NCBI GenBank assembly: GCA_947382415.1
Contig: CANCYO010000017.1
Span: forward strand, 1-49,126
Direction of reading: 5' to 3'
Origin: an uncultured Lachnospiraceae bacterium
Lineage (GTDB): Bacteria; Bacillota; Clostridia; Lachnospirales; Lachnospiraceae
Length of the DNA: 49,126 bases
Shown here: positions 43,293-49,126 of the stretch, piece after piece
Position numbering within the stretch: position 1 is the first letter of the stretch
Layout: the number at the start of each line of letters is the position of its first letter
Notes under the pieces: generated by a model
The model's input: the letters and a program-made list of their open reading frames with translations, nothing else
Told to the model about the DNA's origin: nothing
Databases searched by the model: none
Position numbers and translations under genes: made by a program

Positions 43293-43797
43293 CGGAGGAT
43301 GCGGCGCACCGGGCTTCTTTTTCGGCCCGGTTGCGAACTCTGAGCTCTGCAAAAAATGTCTTCAGTATTTCGCTGCATTCTTCTTCGAGAATGCCTCTGG
43401 TGACCTGCACCTGATGATTGAATTGTGGCATCTCCAGAATATTCAGGATAGATCCGGCGCAGCCTGCCTTGGGATTCATGCAGCCGATGACAACTTCGGG
43501 GATGCGGGCCTGAACGATGGCGCCGGCGCACATCTGGCAGGGCTCTAACGTCACATATAAAGTACATTCTTCCAAACGCCAGTCTCCGATGACCTTGCTG
43601 GCTCTTTTAATAGCGGTGATCTCCGCATGGGCCAGAGTGTTTTTGTCTGTATTGCGGCGGTTGTAGCCGCGTCCGATGATTTTTCCCTCGTGTACAATGA
43701 CACAGCCGATGGGCACTTCGCCCAATGCGCTGGCTTTCCTTGCCTGACGCAGAGCTTCCCTCATATATTTTTCCGTGATATTTTTAATGACAGTCAT
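43258..43797 (-). CDS. tadA: tRNA-specific adenosine deaminase
   Basis: 179 residues from ATG 43797 (GAGG 6 nt upstream); a longer frame from 43908 has no RBS. Zinc deaminase signature H57-A-E59 and P86-C87-x2-C90 (LAHAEITAIKRAS, TLEPCQMCAGAIVQ). Converts the wobble adenosine 34 of tRNA-Arg(ACG) to inosine. The C-terminal tail is long and polar and overlaps the flavin reductase gene tail-to-tail by 35 bp. Essential in most bacteria. Confidence 0.93.
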   Translation of the reverse strand: MTVIKNITEKYMREALRQARKASALGEVPIGCVIVHEGKIIGRGYNRRNTDKNTLAHAEITAIKRASKVIGDWRLEECTLYVTLEPCQMCAGAIVQARIPEVVIGCMNPKAGCAGSILNILEMPQFNHQVQVTRGILEEECSEILKTFFAELRVRNRAEKEARCAASSVTPPADKSERS

Positions 43798-43835
43798 AAG
43801 CGCCTCGCAGAATGTATTTGCATAAATTTCCACAG

Positions 43836-43877
43836 TAACATGGATCGACTTGTTTGTAACATGGGTCGGTCTGTTTG
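43836..43877. repeat. 21-bp tandem duplication in the tadA leader
   Basis: Positions 43836-43856 and 43857-43877 are imperfect direct copies (each starts TAACATGG and ends TGTTTG; about four mismatches). They are in the untranslated leader of tadA. Confidence 0.7.
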
Positions 43878-43898
43878 CGGCGGGAACCGAATGCCTAC

Positions 43899-43962
43899 AG
43901 TATAGCATGATTCCGGGGGAGCTTCAATAATGATTGCATTTGGGGACGGCAGCAATTAAAAT
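43899..43962. promoter_or_regulatory. Back-to-back promoters for tadA and the TIR gene
   Basis: Minus strand: TTGAAG (complement of 43922-43927), 17 bp, TATACT (complement of 43899-43904) for tadA. Plus strand: TTGCAT (43934-43939), 17 bp, TAAAAT (43957-43962) for the TIR gene, 22 bp before its start. Confidence 0.7.
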
Positions 43963-43984
43963 AAGAATATAGAGGGTGGGTATT

Positions 43985-46900
43985 ATGGAGAGAAGAGAAT
44001 ATAGCTATTATGCTTTTATCAGTTACAGACGCGCGGACGAGAAATGGGCCAGATGGATTCAGCGCAGGCTGGAGACCTATCGGTTTCCCACTGTGCTGCG
44101 CAGGGAGAATCAGAATCTTCCCCGGAAGATATTTCCCATATGCCGGGACAAGACAGATCTCCCCGGAGGCGTACTCTGGGAACAATTAAAACATCAATTG
44201 GTTGAGTCCGAATATCTGATCGTTATCTGTTCTCCAAACAGCGCCGCCTCCGAGTGGGTGGGGCGTGAGATCAGTTATTTTCAGGAGCTTGGGCGCAATC
44301 GGAATATCATCCCATTTATTGTGGACGGGGAGCCCCATGCAGCGGACAGTGCGGCGGAGTGTTATCACCCGGCTCTGATGAATTATCCCGATGAGGAATT
44401 GCTGGGCGTCAGTGTCCGTGAGCTGGGGCGTGGCAGGGCCGTACTGCGCGTCATAGCCTCATTGATGCAGCTTCGCTATGATCAGCTTGTGATGCGGGAC
44501 AGACGCAGAAGCCGCAGGCGCAAAACGGCGGCCGCCATTGTGTCCGCCCTTGTGCTGGCAGTGACTGCGGGGCTGGTCTGGTATGAGATGCCCCACAGCG
44601 CATATTACTGGAATTATATCTATCAGAATGAGCTGCCTGTGGGTCTTGGCCGGGTCAGCGCAAAAGACCAAAAGACCGCCCACGATTATTACAGGATCGT
44701 GACCAGGAGGAATAAGATCATCCGTCTGGAACGGGTGAATTCTGCCGGTACGCCTACATATGCGAGCACTGCTTTTGCTCTTGATGAGCTGCCTGTCATT
44801 GAATTCTATTACAGCGAAGCGGGCAATCTGAGTTCTGTGACACAGCGGGATGCATACGGGGAAATCCAACTGATCAAGAATTATACGCCCAGTCTGAATG
44901 CGGTGGATTTTCACAATCCGCATGACGATACGGCGGTGGTCACGCTGCCCTCTGATCTGAGCGGCAATCTGGGAATGGATGCTCTCATGGTATTTTCCTC
45001 GGACAACAGCGAGATTGCCAGAGAGCTTTTAGAGTACGACGAGAACGGCTATCTGATCCGTATGCTATATATGCGGGATAATCGCAACACGCCGGTCTGT
45101 GACCGGAACGGCATTTACGGCAAGCGTTATGTCCGGGATGAGGAGGGCAGGATTCTCCGGGTGATCAATCTGGGGCAGGACGGGGAGGCTCTTCGGATGC
45201 AGTATGGCACACCGGTGGTTTATACGGATTATGAATACGACAGCCGTGGGAGGATATTGCGGTGCAGTGTGTATGACGCTCAGGAGAGGCCCACGCTGGA
45301 TGAGCGGAATGTCTTTTGCTGGGAAAATAGATATAATGAGACCGGATGTGTGGTACAGGTGCGCTGTCTGGACGCCGCAGGGCATCCGGCGCCAAATTCC
45401 GACGGCGTGGCACAGTATGATATGACCTACGACAAGCATGGATTCATGGAGGCGCACCGCGGGACGGATGGGAATGGAAATTCCGCTTATGACAGGGAAA
45501 ACGGAGTGTTTCAGAGCAGGTATCTGAACGATAAAAACGGACGTAATATTGGTCTGGATTTCTGTGACGCCGAGGGGAATCCCATGGCTGATCAGAGCGG
45601 TGTTGCAGCTTTTCGTTCCAAATACGACGACCGGGGGCGGATCGTTGAGTCGTGGTATTATGGAACGGACGGGAAATTAACCTGCTGGACAGAGAGTCTG
45701 AGCGAGGCGGGCAAGACCACGGAATACCGGGATGAAGAGAATGTCATTGTGTGGACTTATTATGGCAGGGACGGAGAGCCTGCGCTGAACAGGAACGGTT
45801 ATGCGATTCAGAAAAGGACGCGCAACGACAGAGGCCTGACTGTGGAAGATGCCTATTATGACGCGGACGGCAATCCGGTGCGCACCGGCAATAATGCGGC
45901 TTTGGTGGTCTATGGCTATGACAGTGCGGACCATCTGAGTACAGTCTCTTTTTATGATGAAGAAGGGCAGCCCTGCTACAGTGCTCAGGGAGTCGCTGTG
46001 ATAAGCAGGGAATATGACGGGGACGGCAATCCCGTATCCGAGCGATATTATGACACAGAGGGACAGCCCTGTTATGCGCGTACCGAAGGCGGAAATTATG
46101 CAGGCTGGCAGGCGGAATATAACGACCGCGGACAGATTACCGGAAACCGGTATTTTGGCAGAGACGGCGGCCCGCTTACGATCAGCGGGGTTTATGAGGA
46201 GCGGAATGAGTATGATGAGCGCGGCAACTGCATTCATTATGCCGCTTATGATCAGATGGGAAAACCGGTCAACAATTCGGACGGGTACGCCACAATGGAG
46301 GCGGCGTACAATGAGCGGGGACAGAGAGTTTCGGAATACTATCGGGATCAGGACGGGAATTTTGTGACCGGACAAAGTTATGCGAGTGAGATGGAGTATG
46401 ACGGGAGAGGGAATCTGCTCTGCCGCAGGGATTATATGCTGGATGAGGAAGGACAGGAGTCCTGCCTTGTAGCTCATGATGAATATAACGGGCGGGATAA
46501 AGTGATCCGGGAGTATTACGAGGATGAAAACGGCAGGCCCTGTGCGGATGAGGATGGCGTCGCTGTCTATGAGCTGACCCGCGACGAGAGGGATCTGCAT
46601 TGCGCAAGCCGCTGTTATGATGAGAACGGGAGACTGATCCGGCTATGGGAATTTGATCATGATGAGCGTGGGAATATCGCTGAGAGCAGAAGATATGACG
46701 TTCCTGGGGGAGGGGGAGAACAGAGTGCCGTTTTGGCGAGGAGGATTGTTTATCATTATGACGAATATGGCAATCAGACACAGGGATGGCACTATGACTC
46801 CGACGGTAAAGTCATTGCCGATGAGGACGGCGTGGCCTGTATGGTCAAGATTTATGATGTGATGGGGCGCTGTGTGCGCCGGGAGTGCCGCGACAGGGAC

Positions 46901-47545
46901 AATGCTTTGACCGTTTGCTCCGACGGTTATGCCGTGGAGGAGACCGGCTATGACACTGCAGGCCGCGAGATCTGCCGCAGCTATTATGACGGGAACGGGG
47001 CGGCCGTGTCAAGGAAGAGCGGTCATATAGCGTTTATGAAAAAAATATGGAACGATTATGGTGATCTGGAAGAACAAGCCGCATATGACGAGAATATGGA
47101 GTATTTTTGGCCGGGAGACGACGGCGTTGCCCGGGTCGTCTACGGGTATGATACAAGCGGCGTGAACACTGCCAAATGGCTTTATGAAGAGCAGGGGCAG
47201 TTGACCGGTTCCTCTACACTGCTTCTGTGCGTGGACGGCCTGACAAACAGAGGCAGCGAGGCAGGCCTGGGAAAATACGATATTATCCTGCAGTATGACG
47301 GCTGGTCTTTTGCGGAGGAGAATCTTTTTGCAACCACGGATTACAGCGAGCTGAGGAGCCGCTTTGCCACGGCTGCAGACCGGAGAAGAACGGTGACTGT
47401 GTGTAAGGCGGAGAAGTTCTATTTTGACAATGAGTATGAATTTGTGGAATGCACTCTGGAGGCGGGAATAACAGGATTTGAAGTCCGGGAGGCCTGGCTT
47501 GACATAGAATCGGTGAAGCGACTGCAGGAAGCATTCAAACAATAA
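43985..47545 (+). CDS. TIR-transmembrane-YD-like repeat-PDZ-like protein
   Basis: 1186 residues from ATG 43985 (GAGGG 8 nt upstream; GTG 43976 is less likely). A TIR domain occupies about 5-135: YYAFISYRRADEKWARWIQR, FPICRDKTDLPGG, ESEYLIVICSPNSAASEWVG; the likely NADase-type glutamate is E95 in WVGREI. A basic stretch (RDRRRSRRRK) then a single membrane helix at about 181-200 follow. From about 300 to 1070 there are degenerate repeats of 45-50 residues (YDERGN, YYDxxGxP, DGVA patterns) resembling RHS/YD repeats. The last 110 residues include a PDZ-like segment (AGLGKYDIILQYDGWSF). The topology implies a cytoplasmic TIR and outward repeats. It is first in a run with ClpP-like and VirD4-like genes. 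Function unknown. Confidence 0.8.
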   Translation: MERREYSYYAFISYRRADEKWARWIQRRLETYRFPTVLRRENQNLPRKIFPICRDKTDLPGGVLWEQLKHQLVESEYLIVICSPNSAASEWVGREISYFQELGRNRNIIPFIVDGEPHAADSAAECYHPALMNYPDEELLGVSVRELGRGRAVLRVIASLMQLRYDQLVMRDRRRSRRRKTAAAIVSALVLAVTAGLVWYEMPHSAYYWNYIYQNELPVGLGRVSAKDQKTAHDYYRIVTRRNKIIRLERVNSAGTPTYASTAFALDELPVIEFYYSEAGNLSSVTQRDAYGEIQLIKNYTPSLNAVDFHNPHDDTAVVTLPSDLSGNLGMDALMVFSSDNSEIARELLEYDENGYLIRMLYMRDNRNTPVCDRNGIYGKRYVRDEEGRILRVINLGQDGEALRMQYGTPVVYTDYEYDSRGRILRCSVYDAQERPTLDERNVFCWENRYNETGCVVQVRCLDAAGHPAPNSDGVAQYDMTYDKHGFMEAHRGTDGNGNSAYDRENGVFQSRYLNDKNGRNIGLDFCDAEGNPMADQSGVAAFRSKYDDRGRIVESWYYGTDGKLTCWTESLSEAGKTTEYRDEENVIVWTYYGRDGEPALNRNGYAIQKRTRNDRGLTVEDAYYDADGNPVRTGNNAALVVYGYDSADHLSTVSFYDEEGQPCYSAQGVAVISREYDGDGNPVSERYYDTEGQPCYARTEGGNYAGWQAEYNDRGQITGNRYFGRDGGPLTISGVYEERNEYDERGNCIHYAAYDQMGKPVNNSDGYATMEAAYNERGQRVSEYYRDQDGNFVTGQSYASEMEYDGRGNLLCRRDYMLDEEGQESCLVAHDEYNGRDKVIREYYEDENGRPCADEDGVAVYELTRDERDLHCASRCYDENGRLIRLWEFDHDERGNIAESRRYDVPGGGGEQSAVLARRIVYHYDEYGNQTQGWHYDSDGKVIADEDGVACMVKIYDVMGRCVRRECRDRDNALTVCSDGYAVEETGYDTAGREICRSYYDGNGAAVSRKSGHIAFMKKIWNDYGDLEEQAAYDENMEYFWPGDDGVARVVYGYDTSGVNTAKWLYEEQGQLTGSSTLLLCVDGLTNRGSEAGLGKYDIILQYDGWSFAEENLFATTDYSELRSRFATAADRRRTVTVCKAEKFYFDNEYEFVECTLEAGITGFEVREAWLDIESVKRLQEAFKQ

Positions 47546-47552
47546 AAGGGGA

Positions 47553-47573
47553 GGGTATAGCAGGCCTATGCCC
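47553..47573 (+). other. Small hairpin between TIR and ClpP-like genes
   Basis: GGGTATAG pairs with CTATGCCC around 5 nt, without a T-run. It is more likely an RNA processing or translation element than a terminator. Confidence 0.35.
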
Positions 47574-47596
47574 GGGGGGATAAAGGAGAGAACAGT

Positions 47597-48196
47597 ATGA
47601 GTTACACAGAATGGATGCCTGCGGTCATAGAGGAATCCCACAGCGGAGTGCGGGAGATAGCGCTTTACACCAGGCATCTTATGAACAGGAGAGTATTCCT
47701 GCAGGGAGAGATTGATGAGAATATGGCAAATGCTGTGCTCTCCCAGCTTTTATATCTAAAAGACGAGGGGGAGCAGCCCATACATATTTATATCAACAGC
47801 AGCGGTGGAGGAGCGGAAGCGGGTCTGATGATCTATGACATGCTGCAGTCTATTGACACGCCGGTGAATCTCTATTGTACGGGTATGGCCGCCTCTATGG
47901 CGGCAGTCATTCTGGCCGGGGGCCAAAAGGGGCGGCGGTTTATCCTGCCCCACTCTAAAACCATGTTAGACAGACCTCTGACCGCAGGCGGCGTGGGCGG
48001 ATTTGCCGCCTCTCAGCGTCACAGCCTTTTGGACTCCACAGAGGCTGCGAGAGAGATTGTAAATGAGATTCTGGCCAGACATACGGGCAGGACACCGGAG
48101 GAGATCCGCCGGGTCACGGGCAGCGCTTATTATATGAATGCAGAAGAATCCGTTGCTTTTGGGCTGTGTGATGAGATAAGGGAGAAAATCCTATGA
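47597..48196 (+). CDS. ClpP-like protein with incomplete catalytic triad
   Basis: 199 residues from ATG 47597 (AAAGGAGAG upstream), full ClpP length and fold: GEIDENMANAVLSQLLYL, IYINSSGGGAEAGLMIYDML, CTGMAASMAAVILAGGQKGR. Serine S100 sits in the nucleophile elbow as in active ClpP. In the block matching MIHQP the histidine is D125 (MLDRP), and the position of the catalytic aspartate (DRD in typical ClpP) is A177 in TGSAYYM. By alignment in the head both are missing, so it may be inactive, use another site, or act as a structural ring. It is 51 nt after the TIR gene and overlaps the VirD4-like gene by 4 nt. It is unlikely to be the cell's main ClpP. Confidence 0.85.
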   Translation: MSYTEWMPAVIEESHSGVREIALYTRHLMNRRVFLQGEIDENMANAVLSQLLYLKDEGEQPIHIYINSSGGGAEAGLMIYDMLQSIDTPVNLYCTGMAASMAAVILAGGQKGRRFILPHSKTMLDRPLTAGGVGGFAASQRHSLLDSTEAAREIVNEILARHTGRTPEEIRRVTGSAYYMNAEESVAFGLCDEIREKIL

Positions 48197-49126
48197 AGAA
48201 AAACCCGGGAAAAATACTTTTGGCCCAGGGCGTGTCCTTTGATATGGACTGTATGACCACAGGGGTGAACAATAATGTGCTGGTGGTGGGCACTTCCGGC
48301 TCGGGCAAAACCAGAAGCATCGTGGAGCCCAATCTGCTTCAGGCCAATGGAAGCTATGTGGTGTCGGATCCCAAAGGCAATCTGTACCGAAAGTACAAAG
48401 GCTATCTGGAAGAGTGTGGTTATGTCGTCAAGAAACTGGACTTTACCCATCCTGAGAGTTCCGCTCATTATAACTTTTTCCACTATATCAAACGGGAGCA
48501 GGATATCGTCAAGATCGCGCATATGCTGGTCAGTGACAGGGAGTCCAACGCCGTCCGCAGTCTGGATCCTTTCTGGGATCAGGCGGCTCAGCTTCTGTAT
48601 GAGTCGGTCATCGCATATCTGTGGGAATTCTGGGATGAATCTGAATGGAGCCTGAAGAATATGCTGGAGCTCATCGACGCCTGCAAGGTGGATGAGGACA
48701 GTGCGGATGACAAGAATCCTCTGGATATCATGATGGATGACGCGGAGAAAGAGAGGCCGGGCAGCTTTGCCGTGAGGCATTACCGCAGGTTTCGCGCCGC
48801 GGCCAGCAGGACATTGAAGAGCATACTGATCACGGCCACGTCCAAGATGGGCGCATTTGATACCAAAGAGCTGGGAGAGATGATGGCTACGGACGATGTG
48901 GACATCGCTTCCATCGGCAGGCGCAAAACTGCGCTGTTTGTGGTGGTGAGCGACACGGACCGTTCGCTGGACAGTCTGGCTAATCTGTTTTTTACCCAGA
49001 CGATGAACGAGCTGTGCGAGTACGCGGACAAAGAGTGTCCAAACAGTGAGCTTCCGGTTCCGGTGCAGTTTATTCTGGACGATTTTGCCACCAACTGCAG
49101 GATAGACGAGTTTCCCAGAATGATCG
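48193..49126 (+). CDS. VirD4/TraG-like ATPase (partial, runs off the window)
   Basis: 311 residues are visible. The start ATG 48193 overlaps the ClpP-like TGA in ATGA. Walker A is G33-TSGSGKT in VLVVGTSGSGKTRSIVEPNL, followed by YVVSDPKGNLYRKYKGYLEE, KKLDFTHPESSAHYNFFHYI, DPFWDQAAQLLYESVIAYLW and TALFVVVSDTDRSLDSLANL, with a probable Walker B in VQFILDDFATN. This is the T4SS coupling-protein (TraG/VirD4) family. Unlike those, the Walker A starts only 33 residues in, with no N-terminal membrane helices. No relaxase or mating-channel gene is in the window. Whether it moves DNA, protein or neither is unknown. Confidence 0.85.
   Translation, partial: MKKNPGKILLAQGVSFDMDCMTTGVNNNVLVVGTSGSGKTRSIVEPNLLQANGSYVVSDPKGNLYRKYKGYLEECGYVVKKLDFTHPESSAHYNFFHYIKREQDIVKIAHMLVSDRESNAVRSLDPFWDQAAQLLYESVIAYLWEFWDESEWSLKNMLELIDACKVDEDSADDKNPLDIMMDDAEKERPGSFAVRHYRRFRAAASRTLKSILITATSKMGAFDTKELGEMMATDDVDIASIGRRKTALFVVVSDTDRSLDSLANLFFTQTMNELCEYADKECPNSELPVPVQFILDDFATNCRIDEFPRMI

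Noticed and set aside
1..49126. tRNA, rRNA, integrase, attachment sites or complete insertion sequences
   Set aside because: None could be recognised on either strand. The only mobile-like DNA is the mini-element in the array, the 1232-1340 inverted repeat and the imported YhcG pseudogene.

Overview
The window looks like chromosome from a spore-forming Clostridia species, most likely a Lachnospiraceae gut bacterium. Signs are a spmB spore-maturation gene, split transketolase subunits, YesMN-type two-component and CUT2 sugar-transport genes, a BspA-like leucine-rich-repeat surface protein, frequent GTG/TTG starts, strong AGGAGG ribosome binding sites and mid-range GC. The genus cannot be fixed from sequence alone.

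Layout. 1-1480: the trailer end of a type I-C CRISPR array whose leader and cas genes lie to the left of the window. A ~350 bp mini-element with inverted ends and a 65-codon ORF sits inside one spacer, and decayed repeat relics continue beyond the last repeat. 1489-5004 (minus strand): SpmB, an auxin-efflux-family carrier and a DUF885 metallopeptidase-like protein. 5091-23432 (plus strand): a pentose locus with an AraR-type repressor, araA, an FGGY kinase, araD, two transketolase halves, a YesN/YesM two-component system, a YtfQRT-YjfF-like furanose ABC transporter with two binding proteins, a membrane diguanylate cyclase and ribulose-phosphate 3-epimerase. Together they would sense and import an arabinofuranose-type sugar, convert it to xylulose-5-phosphate and feed the non-oxidative pentose phosphate pathway. 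23446-26655: a hypothetical protein, a MATE exporter and a YhcG-type nuclease pseudogene. 26791-31257 (minus): a ~1490-residue BspA-like surface protein, divergent from a small XRE regulator. 31950-39883: metG, an alpha/beta hydrolase, a GNAT, a DUF624 protein, an MsmX/UgpC-type shared sugar ATPase, a PucR/CdaR-type regulator and a DUF6128-like protein. 39888-42604 (minus): a radical SAM protein, the SRP RNA gene, and an MFS exporter with an attenuator-like leader. 42789-43797: a flavin reductase and tadA, converging.

The right end (43985-49126, continuing past the window) is the most unusual part. It is an operon-like set: a 1186-residue TIR-transmembrane-YD-like-repeat-PDZ-like protein, a ClpP homologue that keeps its serine but lacks the usual His and Asp of the triad, and a VirD4/TraG-like ATPase without the usual N-terminal membrane segments, overlapping the ClpP-like gene by 4 nt. 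I know of no described system with this composition, so it is the best candidate for something new. No tRNA or rRNA genes were seen. All family names come from recognising motifs by eye; no database search was run.
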